40,269 bases of DNA from Rhodospirillaceae bacterium (GTDB lineage: Bacteria > Pseudomonadota > Alphaproteobacteria > UBA828), in the NCBI GenBank assembly GCA_002717225.1, contig PBDG01000010.1, forward strand, positions 19,631 to 59,899. The letters run 5' to 3'. Positions 25,152 through 33,083 of the stretch are shown one piece after another (positions within the stretch are counted from its first letter, which is position 1; every line of letters begins with the position of its first letter). The position numbers and the translations under genes were made by a program. Under the pieces are notes generated by a model, which was not told where the DNA came from, made no database searches, and saw only the letters and a list, made by a program, of their open reading frames with translations.

Positions 25152-25787
25152 TCAGGCGTTGCGTTTGCGATATTCGTCGAGGTAATCGATCACTTTCTGT
25201 GAATCGATAATATCAGCATAGCGGCGGCCAACATCGCGAAGATTGTCGTTGTGCGGCCCTATTTCCGCGTCGCCAACGCAGTCCTCTGGCACCATGGTAC
25301 GATACCCATGGGAGAAGCTGTCTATGATACTGGCGCGAACGCAACCGCTGGTCATGCAGCCGGTAATTATCGTGGTATCAACGCCGTTCTTAGCAAGAAG
25401 CGTGGTAGCAGGTGTGTTAAAGAAAATCGACGGACCCGTTTTACAAAAAATAAAATCGTGATCAGGGTCCGAGGTACGCGGCTCAATCTCAGTGGTCGGA
25501 TCTCCATAATAAAAAGATTCATGCACCGGAGCGATTTTCCAATGCGGCATGTCACGTTCAGAATGATAAGCTGTGTAGCAGTTGGCTACCGGGACATTCG
25601 CGCGGCGCGCAACCTCCAACAGGCGAGCCGTGTTTTCCACGGCGCGCTGCACTAAGTCGCAATTACCAAAATCCGTGTTGCGGTCGGTAAAGCCGCGTTG
25701 AAAATCGACCACCATTACTGCAGGCCGGCTGCCGAATCCGATTTCCCGGTCGCCATATCCGATTTCTCTATAAGCGTCAGTTCCCAT
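25152..25787 (-). CDS. Isochorismatase-family hydrolase (N-carbamoylsarcosine amidase/maleamate amidase-like)
   Basis: A 211-residue cysteine hydrolase. Seen: the opening IGFGSRPAVMVVDFQRGFTD with catalytic Asp28, FIFCKTGPSIF with Lys116, and GCMTSGCVRASI with the nucleophile Cys149, the Asp-Lys-Cys triad of the family. The IGFGSRPA start is shared with N-carbamoylsarcosine amidase and maleamate amidohydrolase (NicF). RutB, ureidoacrylate amidohydrolase, is a relative. It releases ammonia and, for carbamoyl substrates, CO2. The real substrate is unassigned. It is divergent from the CoA transferase gene and may relate to the hydantoinases at 33-37 kb. Confidence 0.85.
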   Translation of the reverse strand: MGTDAYREIGYGDREIGFGSRPAVMVVDFQRGFTDRNTDFGNCDLVQRAVENTARLLEVARRANVPVANCYTAYHSERDMPHWKIAPVHESFYYGDPTTEIEPRTSDPDHDFIFCKTGPSIFFNTPATTLLAKNGVDTTIITGCMTSGCVRASIIDSFSHGYRTMVPEDCVGDAEIGPHNDNLRDVGRRYADIIDSQKVIDYLDEYRKRNA

Positions 25788-25892
25788 GAAATACGCCCCG
25801 TTCTCTGATCAGTCGGCCACGTTGACCCACTCCAGCATATTCCATAGATTTGTCCGTACCTTTGTCAACATTTTTCACTGGAGTTTCGCGCG

Positions 25893-27092
25893 ATGAAAGC
25901 GTTGTCGGACCTGGTAGTTATCGACCTTACACATATGCTGTCGGGACCTTTTGGCGGCATGTTGCTGGCCGATCTTGGTGCACGGACGATCAAGGTCGAG
26001 CCTCCGGGTAAGGGAGAGCTTACGCGCAGCCTTCTTGCCAAGGATTCTAAAAATTCACTCAATGGCATGGGTGCGTATTTTCTCACCCTCAACCGCAACA
26101 AGGAAAGCATCTGTATCGACCTCAAGAGTGAGGCGGGCCTAACACTATTCTACGAGTTGGCAGGCAAAGCCGATGTTGTGCTGAGCAATTTCAGTCCTGG
26201 GGTCACCGAACGACTCAAGATCAATTACGAGATTCTCGCCAAAATCAACAAGCGTATCATTACATGCACGGTGAGCGGCTTTGGCGAATCCGGCCCAGCT
26301 TACAAGCGTCCGGCCTTCGACATGGTAGCTCAAGGATATGGCGGCGGTATGTCAATCACCGGTCAGGCGGACGCGCCACCTACTCGAGCTGGCATCCCAA
26401 TTGGTGACCTCAGCGGCGGTATGTTCAGTGCCGTCGGAGTCCTCGCCGCTCTGCACGCGCGTGAACGCACTGGACGCGGCCAGCATGTTGATATTTCCAT
26501 GCAGGACTGCCAGATCTCGCTAATTAATTACATGGCGACAATGTATTTTCTCTCTGGCGAAGTACCAGGTGCTATAGGCAATTCGCACTTCGTGCATGTG
26601 CCCTACAACACCTACCCGACGAAAGATCGCTGGCTTATCATAGCCATCATCACAGATGGAGGCTGGTCAAGCTTTCGCGACATGATGGGAATCGAAGATT
26701 TGATGAATGAAAAGTTCGATACCCAACCCGGTCGGCTCGCGGAGAAGGACTTTATCGAAGAAAGGATCGTTACACACCTGAAGAAGAAAAGCTGCGACCA
26801 TTGGTTGGAGAAACTTGCCGAAGCCAGGATCCCCTGTGCTCCGGTCAACGACCTCGAACACGCGCTTAATGACATCCAAATTCAAGCGCGCAATATGGTG
26901 GTGACAGTTGCCCATCCCGAAGGCGGCGAAGTACGAATGCCTGGGAATCCGGTCAAGATGAGTGACACCGGCGATGAAACATTTGCGCCACCACCACTTC
27001 TTGGCCAACAAACAGACACGGTTTTGCGGGATCTTCTCGGAAAAAGTTCCAGCGATATTCAAGCATTACGTGACGCTGGAACAATTGGCTGA
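25893..27092 (+). CDS. CaiB/BaiF family (class III) CoA transferase
   Basis: A 399-residue CoA transferase that moves CoA between carboxylic acids through an enzyme-bound anhydride. Seen: DLVVIDLTHMLSGPFGGMLL at the N terminus, LADLGARTIKVEPP, FSPGVTERL, SGFGESGPAYKRPAFD, and the catalytic Asp172 in IPIGDLSGGMFS. The interlocked two-domain dimer is typical. The lyase of HMG-CoA type follows after 33 bases, so the transferase probably activates a branched or hydroxy dicarboxylate (for example 3-hydroxy-3-methylglutarate or citramalate) for cleavage; that pairing is inferred from order. Confidence 0.9.
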   Translation: MKALSDLVVIDLTHMLSGPFGGMLLADLGARTIKVEPPGKGELTRSLLAKDSKNSLNGMGAYFLTLNRNKESICIDLKSEAGLTLFYELAGKADVVLSNFSPGVTERLKINYEILAKINKRIITCTVSGFGESGPAYKRPAFDMVAQGYGGGMSITGQADAPPTRAGIPIGDLSGGMFSAVGVLAALHARERTGRGQHVDISMQDCQISLINYMATMYFLSGEVPGAIGNSHFVHVPYNTYPTKDRWLIIAIITDGGWSSFRDMMGIEDLMNEKFDTQPGRLAEKDFIEERIVTHLKKKSCDHWLEKLAEARIPCAPVNDLEHALNDIQIQARNMVVTVAHPEGGEVRMPGNPVKMSDTGDETFAPPPLLGQQTDTVLRDLLGKSSSDIQALRDAGTIG

Positions 27093-27125
27093 AAACCACC
27101 GAGCAAAGAGAAAAGGAGCAATTTC

Positions 27126-28058
27126 ATGAATGACAAGGTCATCGTCAACGAGGTGGGACTACGTGACGGCTTGCAGAATCAACCTCGGCACGTGTCGGTC
27201 GAGGGCAAACTGGAAATGCTCGATTCCTTGATTGCAGCAGGAGTGCGCTCGGTAGAAGTGACCAGCTTCGTCTCACCAAAGGCGGTGCCACAAATGGCTG
27301 ACGCGACTGAGCTTTATGGCCGCTTGCCATCGGACAAGGGCGTTACATACGAGGCGCTAGTACCAAACGAGAAAGGTTACGAACGCGCAGTGGCTGCGGG
27401 CGCAAAGACAATTGCACTGGTTCTTGCCTCAACCCAGATGATGAATGAAAAGAATATCGGAATGTCACTGGAGCGTGCGACCGAGGTCAATATCGCAGTC
27501 ATCAAACGTGCCAAAACGGAAGGCATCAAGCCGCGCTCCTATATCTCCACTGCAGTGGGTTGCCCCTATGAAGGAAATGTTGCGCCGGAGGTGATATTCA
27601 ATCTGGCAGCTCAATTGTTTGAAGCCGGTGCAGAGGAGGTCGCGGTGGCGGATACGATCGGTTCCGGAGACCCTGCCCAGGTCAGATTCATTTTTGAAAC
27701 CCTCGCAAACCGCTACGGCGCGGAGCGTCTTGCCGCCCACTTTCACGACACCCGCGGCCTAGCGTTAGCAAACACCTGGGCCGCCCTGGAATGCGGCGTA
27801 CGGAAGTTCGATACCTCGATCGGCGGTCTCGGTGGCTGTCCCTTCGCTCCCGGTGCTACCGGTAATGTTGCAACCGAAGATGTGGTGCATATGGTCGAAC
27901 GTTGCGGTTTTAGGACGGGTATCGAAATTGCGGGTCTCAGAAAAGCGGTGGCGGTGGCAGAGAAATATACCGAACAAATACTCGGTGGCCGGGTTCTCTC
28001 CTGGATTGAAAGCCAGGAGAAACGAAACCATGCCAAAGCGAGCGCCGCAGCGGAATGA
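27126..28058 (+). CDS. Hydroxymethylglutaryl-CoA lyase-family enzyme
   Basis: A 310-residue TIM-barrel lyase. Seen: VNEVGLRDGLQNQ with Arg13 and Asp14, VEVTSFVSPKAVPQMAD, STAVGCPYEGNV, AHFHDTRGLALAN with the metal His pair, and the flexible loop GGLGGCPFAPGATGN with the catalytic Cys. These match HMG-CoA lyase, which cleaves HMG-CoA to acetyl-CoA and acetoacetate, and also relatives acting on other 3-hydroxy-CoA esters. AAAGGAG precedes the ATG. It directly follows the CoA transferase and converges with the YrdC-domain gene 14 bases on. No leucine-degradation genes are nearby. Confidence 0.92.
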   Translation: MNDKVIVNEVGLRDGLQNQPRHVSVEGKLEMLDSLIAAGVRSVEVTSFVSPKAVPQMADATELYGRLPSDKGVTYEALVPNEKGYERAVAAGAKTIALVLASTQMMNEKNIGMSLERATEVNIAVIKRAKTEGIKPRSYISTAVGCPYEGNVAPEVIFNLAAQLFEAGAEEVAVADTIGSGDPAQVRFIFETLANRYGAERLAAHFHDTRGLALANTWAALECGVRKFDTSIGGLGGCPFAPGATGNVATEDVVHMVERCGFRTGIEIAGLRKAVAVAEKYTEQILGGRVLSWIESQEKRNHAKASAAAE

Positions 28059-28072
28059 GCGTTTCCCGCCTT

Positions 28073-28780
28073 TCAGCCCATTGCGGCACGGTCGCCAGCC
28101 ATTCCGTTGCCGATGAGATCAATGGAAAATTCGTCGAGCAAGATTTCCGCAATGCGCTCGAAATTGACGCCGATACGGATGGTCTTAAAATCACGCAAAT
28201 CAATTATCGAAGAGGAGCGACCCTCGTTGTTGGCGTATTTGCTGGTGCCGTGATCAAGTGCGATATCGGCAGAATCGCGCACCGGAAGCTCAATATCCTG
28301 AAGACGATATTTGCTGCCCTGCAATGACGTGTTAGCGGAGGAGCCAAACAGCGGCATGCCCCGCTCTTTCGCTTGACTGACCAATTCTTCGTGTAGCTCT
28401 CCGGCATTTAACAACATATCAATGCTACCGGCCTTGGAAGAATTGGCGATTACGAAAGGCGCCACATCCGCGAATAATGGATGATCAGCTCGAAAGGGGG
28501 CGACTGTTGACATCGGCAAATTGTGTTTATTAATGATGCAATCGACAACTGCCCGCTCGCGTTCACCGCAGACTTGAATGTCATTGAAGAGCTGCCAGTT
28601 GCTCAACATGCCACTCGGCTTTTCGAAGCTGCGGTTCTTGGCGGCGAAAATTCGGCGCATGGCCTCTTCACTATTACCAGTGATAGCGTATGCAACATCT
28701 AGCGGTACGATGGCAACGCCCCCAGCCTCCACAGCATCGATTACGCGGACGGCGTCATTTTTATAATTAACATTCGTCAT
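28073..28780 (-). CDS. Divergent Sua5/YciO/YrdC-domain protein
   Basis: A 235-residue protein with a YrdC-like fold: AIVPLDVAYAITGNSEEAM, RRIFAAKNRSFEKPSGML, and SSANTSLQGSKYRL. The usual substrate-binding PTDTVYGL is replaced by PLDVAYAI, and the K-x-R (KNR) is kept. True threonylcarbamoyl-AMP synthases make the precursor of t6A in tRNA and are normally not in catabolic operons. The ATG at 28780 has AGAGG upstream. It follows the MmgE/PrpD gene by 16 bases, so a metabolic role (perhaps binding carbamoyl- or acyl-adenylates) is possible; that is inference. Confidence 0.75.
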   Translation of the reverse strand: MTNVNYKNDAVRVIDAVEAGGVAIVPLDVAYAITGNSEEAMRRIFAAKNRSFEKPSGMLSNWQLFNDIQVCGERERAVVDCIINKHNLPMSTVAPFRADHPLFADVAPFVIANSSKAGSIDMLLNAGELHEELVSQAKERGMPLFGSSANTSLQGSKYRLQDIELPVRDSADIALDHGTSKYANNEGRSSSIIDLRDFKTIRIGVNFERIAEILLDEFSIDLIGNGMAGDRAAMG

Positions 28781-28796
28781 GAGAACCTCTGGGATA

Positions 28797-30191
28797 CTAG
28801 CGTTCGATACCAGTGAAAAGCCCGACCAGTCGTGCTGGGCCACCCTCCTCTACGAAGCCATCGAGGGCATCAACGATCTCACTTTTATTTGGCTTTGCGT
28901 CAAGAGGCGCAAGCAGTCCAACGACCTTGTTTTCAATGACGTCATTTTCCATAGGTCGAGCCGGCGTACCGATAGAATCGAGCACGTCGGCACGGCGCAA
29001 CGTGCCATCTTTCATGCTTAACTCCACCCAGCTTCCGAAATGCTCAGGAAAGGCGGCCTCCATCTCATCATCGTCAACCGCCTCGACCTTATCGGCAAGG
29101 CCCAGGATCTGTTTATCGTCAAATTTGTCTTCGGTATAGGCTTCATAAGTTTCGGGGCCAATAACCAGGCTCGCGCCCAGCGCAAAAGGCAGACTATATT
29201 GAGCCGCCATTACCGAAACTGGGCGTCGCAGCATATGCTGAGTGCGCATGATCACCGGCCCACCAATACGTATTTTCGTGATGCACTCCGTATCCATGGT
29301 AAAATTCTCGGTCACTACCCGTAACGCATCGATAGTAGAATGAAACAAGCGGCAGCACGGATAGGGCTTCAGGCTAATACGGTGAATTTCATAAGGATCA
29401 CCATCCCCTCGGGCAAGCTCCCCATAATTAGGATTTTGGCCAAATAGGCTACCGAGGCCATAGCGCCCATCCAATGCACGCGACGGACCGGCGATACCAA
29501 GCGCCGCGAACTCGGCTGCAAGCATACCGTTGTGCGCGCCATAGCCACCATGCAGCCGCTTCACCGTGGTGCCTTGCGGGTCTTCTGAGAATTGCATGGA
29601 GCCTCCCGCCATGGATAGCATAAGGCCCCATGCAGATGTGATTCCTGCAGAATCCAACCCAAGCAGCTTACCTGCTGTGGCAGCAGCTCCGAAACCGCCG
29701 AAAAGCGCTGTCGGATGATAGCCGAACTCGATTATCTCCGACGCACCGACCGCTCGCCCAACTCGGCCCATGGTTTCATACCCCGCAGCGATCGACGCCA
29801 TGAGGTCGGCACCCGAAATGGTGTGCTGAACGCCGAGCGCCAGTGCGGTGGAGATCACCACTGCGCCCGGATGGCTTACCGAGCTATCGTGGGTATCGTC
29901 CAATTCCATACCATGTGCTGCGCTTGCATTAACAAGAGCGGCGATATTCGGCTGGGTGCGAATTGCGCTACCAAAGACGAGGCTCTTGCCGCTGCCCGCA
30001 TAACGTCCGGCCCAGTTACGCAGGCCCAAACACCACGGCATCTCGACACCGCGCCGGCAAACACCTACATGATCCAAAAGCAACCGCTTGATCTGCCTGC
30101 GATCAGTCTCGCTCAGTTTGGAATATTCAAGCTCGATGACATCACGAGCCAAAAAGGCGGTGAAGTCTTTATCAGTTGTACTCTTATTCAC
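28797..30191 (-). CDS. MmgE/PrpD family protein
   Basis: A 464-residue protein of the 2-methylcitrate dehydratase/iminodisuccinate epimerase/cis-aconitate decarboxylase superfamily. Seen: KRLLLDHVGVCRRG, HGMELDDTHDSSVSHPGAVV (the conserved D-D and H-P-G), YHPTALFGGFGAAATAGKLL, and KPYPCCRLFHSTIDAL. The catalytic type (dehydration, decarboxylation or epimerisation) cannot be read from motifs. The start is GTG at 30191, with AGGA about 11 bases upstream. The YrdC-domain gene follows after 16 bases; the AtzG-like gene is divergent 106 bases away. No methylcitrate synthase or prpB is adjacent. Confidence 0.85.
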   Translation of the reverse strand: MNKSTTDKDFTAFLARDVIELEYSKLSETDRRQIKRLLLDHVGVCRRGVEMPWCLGLRNWAGRYAGSGKSLVFGSAIRTQPNIAALVNASAAHGMELDDTHDSSVSHPGAVVISTALALGVQHTISGADLMASIAAGYETMGRVGRAVGASEIIEFGYHPTALFGGFGAAATAGKLLGLDSAGITSAWGLMLSMAGGSMQFSEDPQGTTVKRLHGGYGAHNGMLAAEFAALGIAGPSRALDGRYGLGSLFGQNPNYGELARGDGDPYEIHRISLKPYPCCRLFHSTIDALRVVTENFTMDTECITKIRIGGPVIMRTQHMLRRPVSVMAAQYSLPFALGASLVIGPETYEAYTEDKFDDKQILGLADKVEAVDDDEMEAAFPEHFGSWVELSMKDGTLRRADVLDSIGTPARPMENDVIENKVVGLLAPLDAKPNKSEIVDALDGFVEEGGPARLVGLFTGIER

Positions 30192-30297
30192 GCCGCGCCA
30201 TCCTCATATAGGCAATGTTTGATCGCGCTCTTTTTATCGCATGGAAGTCGAACTGCTGTATATAAGATGCTAGCTTGTCCGGACCAATTACGCGGTA

Positions 30298-30504
30298 ATG
30301 TTAATGACACAATTCGACAAGGATCTCGTGCTCGCCCAGGCTCGAAGATTTGGAGGACAAATTCCATCTGAAGCGAGAGCGACAGAGCTCGCGGAGCATC
30401 TCAACACACTGATCAACGCCCTCGATATGGTATCAATTGACCTTCCTCTTGAAGCGGAACCAGCCGATATGGCGCGCACTCTGGAAGAGCTGGCCAGGGA
30501 TTAA
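30298..30504 (+). CDS. AtzG-like small amidase subunit (DUF4089)
   Basis: A 68-residue helical protein: DKDLVLAQARRFGGQIPSEA then ELAEHLNTLINALDMVSIDLP and AEPADMARTLEEL. DUF4089/AtzG proteins resemble GatC of the tRNA amidotransferase; AtzG wraps the AtzE amidase in the cyanuric acid pathway and is needed for its stable complex. A second ATG at 30304 is also possible. The amidase begins 4 bases after its stop, exactly the AtzG-AtzE arrangement. It is divergent from MmgE/PrpD. Confidence 0.75.
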   Translation: MLMTQFDKDLVLAQARRFGGQIPSEARATELAEHLNTLINALDMVSIDLPLEAEPADMARTLEELARD

Positions 30505-30508
30505 AAAC

Positions 30509-31927
30509 ATGACCGCGGAGATTCTAAATGCCTCTCTGGTAGAAACCGCCGAAGCGATCCGAAACAAGAAGCTCTCTTCAGTCGAGGTGGTAGAAGCCGC
30601 TGTCATTCGCGCTGAGAAGCTCCAGCCAGTGCTTAACTGTTTTATTCAACTGCTTGGTGAGCAAGCTTTGGCGGAAGCAAAAAAAGCTGATGCTGAACTT
30701 GCACGAGGTGAACTACGCGGACTGCTCCATGGTGTGCCACTGGCGCATAAGGATATGTATTACCGTGCTGGACATTTCTCAACCTGTGGCTCCAAAATTA
30801 GAAAAGATTATGTCGCCGATCGTGATTCGACGGCGCTAAAACGCCTGCTAAATGCTGGTTCGATATATCTTGGCGGCCTCAACATGGCGGAGTTTGCCAC
30901 TGGCCCAACCGGCCATAACGAACATTGGGGTAACATTCATAATCCATGGAACCCTGACCATATCGCCGGGGGCTCATCAAGCGGCACCGGCTCGGCAGTG
31001 GCAGCACGCATCGTATACGGTGGCCTCGGCTCGGACACCGGAGGCTCGATCCGCATCCCCTCAAGTGTCAACGGTCTGGTCGGTCTGAAGCCGACTAACG
31101 GGTTAATCAGCCGTCACGGCCTGATGACGCTATCGCACACCATGGACACGGTGGGCGCCCTGACCCGAACTGTTGCCGATAATGCCCGCATCACTGCAAT
31201 CATGGCCGGGTATGATCCTCTGGATCCAACGACGAGCCACCGTGAAGTGCCGGATTACGAAGAGCTCCTTGCTCACCCAGTGAAAGGGCTCCGCCTCGGC
31301 GTGCCACGCAATTATTATTATGACATCATTACCCCCGAAGTAGAGAAGCTGCAGCAAGAAAGCCTCGCCGTATTCCGTGATCTTGGCATGGAGATCATCG
31401 AGTTAGACGTGCCGGATATGCATGTGCCGACTCATATGTCCAATATCGTGTTTGTCGCAGAAGCTGTAGCAATTCATGAGAAATGGCTCCGAGAGCGGCC
31501 TGACGATTATCAGGATCAGGTCCGCAGCCGCTACGAGCCAGGCATCTATCTACCGGCTGAAAAATATCTCCGCGCGCTTGATATGCGGGCCGTGCTCTTG
31601 CGCGACTTTTGCGACAAGGTTTTTTCTAACTGCGACGTTCTGCACACGCCGGGACTTTCCATGCCCGTGCCGAGTCTGACTGACACCGACGTTGCAGCTG
31701 GCCAGGGCATGCCCCAGATGGTCGCTAATCTGAGCTGGACGACACGATCGAACAATTACCTCGGAATCCCTTCACTCGCTATACCCTGCGGCTTCACTAC
31801 CAACGGCCTGCCCGCCGGATTTCAACTCATGGGCCGGCCTTTTTCAGAGGACCGCCTGTTTCAGCTCGGCCACGCCTATCAAGGCATCACCAATTGGCAC
31901 ACCCTCACGCCGAAGATGAGTCAATGA
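30509..31927 (+). CDS. Amidase signature family hydrolase (AtzE/GatA-like)
   Basis: A 472-residue Ser-Ser-Lys amidase. Seen: catalytic Lys81 in HKDMYYRAG, the cis-Ser region GGSSSGTGSAVAA (about residue 157), and nucleophile Ser180 in GSDTGGSIRIP, then GLVGLKPTNG. With the AtzG-like subunit just before it, it may act like AtzE on a carboxylated urea or biuret, or as a Glu/Asn-type amidase in another pathway. GatB is absent, so tRNA transamidation is unlikely. The ATG at 30509 is preferred; longer upstream codons lie inside the small subunit gene. A palindrome follows its stop. Confidence 0.87.
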   Translation: MTAEILNASLVETAEAIRNKKLSSVEVVEAAVIRAEKLQPVLNCFIQLLGEQALAEAKKADAELARGELRGLLHGVPLAHKDMYYRAGHFSTCGSKIRKDYVADRDSTALKRLLNAGSIYLGGLNMAEFATGPTGHNEHWGNIHNPWNPDHIAGGSSSGTGSAVAARIVYGGLGSDTGGSIRIPSSVNGLVGLKPTNGLISRHGLMTLSHTMDTVGALTRTVADNARITAIMAGYDPLDPTTSHREVPDYEELLAHPVKGLRLGVPRNYYYDIITPEVEKLQQESLAVFRDLGMEIIELDVPDMHVPTHMSNIVFVAEAVAIHEKWLRERPDDYQDQVRSRYEPGIYLPAEKYLRALDMRAVLLRDFCDKVFSNCDVLHTPGLSMPVPSLTDTDVAAGQGMPQMVANLSWTTRSNNYLGIPSLAIPCGFTTNGLPAGFQLMGRPFSEDRLFQLGHAYQGITNWHTLTPKMSQ

Positions 31928-31949
31928 TTCGGCATAACCTTAATATCAA

Positions 31950-31971
31950 CCGGAATGCTGCAGCATTCCGG
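31950..31971. promoter_or_regulatory. Perfect palindrome upstream of the lyase gene
   Basis: A 22-base perfect palindrome whose core is GGAATGC-N4-GCATTCC, flanked by CC and GG. It lies between the amidase stop and the lyase gene (start 32043). A similar element, GGAATGC-N5-GCATTCC, follows that gene at 32975. It may be an operator dimer site (IclR-family operators have a GGAA...TTCC pattern) or an RNA hairpin. No T run follows, so it is not an intrinsic terminator. Confidence 0.5.
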
Positions 31972-32042
31972 CAAGCCAAGCCAAAAGTAAGGACGCCCCC
32001 CACCAGGCGCCTGAGGGACTAGGAAAAATTAGGAGCTAGCTT

Positions 32043-32930
32043 ATGAATCCATCTGAGAAACGCGCCAAATTGGTGGAAACTGTTGCCAAGGGCGAGTTTG
32101 TAACCGCACCCGGCATCTATGACATGATCTCAGCCAAGATAGCCGACCGTATGTCATTCAATGCACTCTACATGACCGGCTATGGTGTCGCCGCTTCTCA
32201 CCTCGGCGTGCCGGACGCGGGCATTGCCAGCTTCGGCGACGTAGTGAATCGGGTACGCCTGCTGGCGAACGGCACTGAGGCGCCTTTGATCTGCGACGCT
32301 GATACCGGCTTCGGTGGCCTCCTCAACGTGCATCACACGGTCCAGGGCTATGAAGACGCCGGCTGCGCTGCGATCCAGATAGAAGATCAGGAATCGCCCA
32401 AGAAGTGCGGTCATACACCGAACCGCCGAGTAGTGCCAATCGAGGACATGGTAGAGAAGATCAAGGTCGCCGTTGCGGCGAGGCGCGATCCCAACTTCCT
32501 CGTTATCGCACGCACGGATTCGCGCACCATGGACGGCCTTGACGAGGCGATCCGCCGCGGACATGCCTTCGCTGCAGCTGGAGCCGATGTGATCTTTGTG
32601 GAGGCGCCTGAATCCCTCGACGAGCTCAAGGTAGTGGGATCAGTCTTCGACAAACCGGTGCTCGCCAATATGGCCGACGGCGGCAAGACACCGATCACCT
32701 CCGCCAAAGATTTGCAAGAAATGGGCTTTTCACTTGCCATCTTTCCCGGCCTCGGCATGCTCGCTGCCGGAAGTGCCCTGGACAAGGCCTATGGCACTCT
32801 CTTAGCCGACGGCACCAGCGCCAATGTGAAAAACAAGATGATGCCTCTCACCGAAATGCACAGCATTATGGGATTTGATGACGTCTGGGCATTTGAACGG
32901 AAGTGGGCCAGAGACAAAGTTGCAGAGTAA
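32043..32930 (+). CDS. Isocitrate lyase/PEP mutase superfamily lyase
   Basis: A 295-residue TIM-barrel enzyme. Seen: EFVTAPGIYDMISAKIADRM, ICDADTGFGG (metal Asp), IQIEDQESPKKCGH with Cys122 as the general acid, VIARTDSRTMDGLDEAIRR, and FVEAPESLDELK. The K-K-C-G-H form of the K-x-C-G-H motif marks carbon-carbon lyases, such as methylisocitrate lyase and 2,3-dimethylmalate lyase, rather than P-C phosphonomutases. The ATG at 32043 has AGGAG. It follows the amidase by 115 bases, and is flanked by two similar palindromes. PrpB is possible, but the MmgE/PrpD gene is on the other strand and no prpC is seen. Confidence 0.85.
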   Translation: MNPSEKRAKLVETVAKGEFVTAPGIYDMISAKIADRMSFNALYMTGYGVAASHLGVPDAGIASFGDVVNRVRLLANGTEAPLICDADTGFGGLLNVHHTVQGYEDAGCAAIQIEDQESPKKCGHTPNRRVVPIEDMVEKIKVAVAARRDPNFLVIARTDSRTMDGLDEAIRRGHAFAAAGADVIFVEAPESLDELKVVGSVFDKPVLANMADGGKTPITSAKDLQEMGFSLAIFPGLGMLAAGSALDKAYGTLLADGTSANVKNKMMPLTEMHSIMGFDDVWAFERKWARDKVAE

Positions 32931-32974
32931 AGTACTCTTCCGCAACTAAATATATTGAACACGGTAACACAAAT

Positions 32975-32995
32975 TGGAATGCCACATGCATTCCA
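32975..32995. promoter_or_regulatory. Second palindrome, GGAATGC-N5-GCATTCC
   Basis: An 8-base stem (TGGAATGC/GCATTCCA) with a 5-base spacer just after the lyase stop. Its half sites equal those of the palindrome at 31950-31971. It lies in the spacer of the convergent lyase and hyuB genes, upstream of the terminator. Confidence 0.5.
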
Positions 32996-33034
32996 GAGTG
33001 TGCTTCGGTTTTGAAGGATCTTTACCCAAAGAAG

Positions 33035-33060
33035 AAAGTGGTGCCTGAAGGCGCCACTTT
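33035..33060. terminator. Bidirectional intrinsic terminator between lyase and hyuB
   Basis: AAAGTGGTGCC (33035-33045) pairs with GGCGCCACTTT (33050-33060), one wobble pair, around TGAA. T-rich sequence (TTTTTCTTC) follows rightward and an A-rich run (GAAGAAAG) gives T's leftward. It suits two convergent transcripts. Confidence 0.8.
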
Positions 33061-33083
33061 TTCTTCTCAAATATTAGGCATCC

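Noticed and set aside
30509-31927. Assignment as GatA of tRNA amidotransferase
   Set aside because: No gatB or true gatC nearby; the small partner looks like AtzG.
22078-32930. Nicotinate-fermentation-type pathway (HIBADH as hydroxymethylglutarate dehydrogenase and the lyase as dimethylmalate lyase)
   Set aside because: The coenzyme B12 mutase, isomerase and dimethylmalate dehydratase genes of that route are absent, and both enzymes belong to families with many substrates.
32043-32930. Assignment as prpB of the methylcitrate cycle together with the MmgE/PrpD gene
   Set aside because: The two genes are on opposite strands in different units, and no methylcitrate synthase is present.
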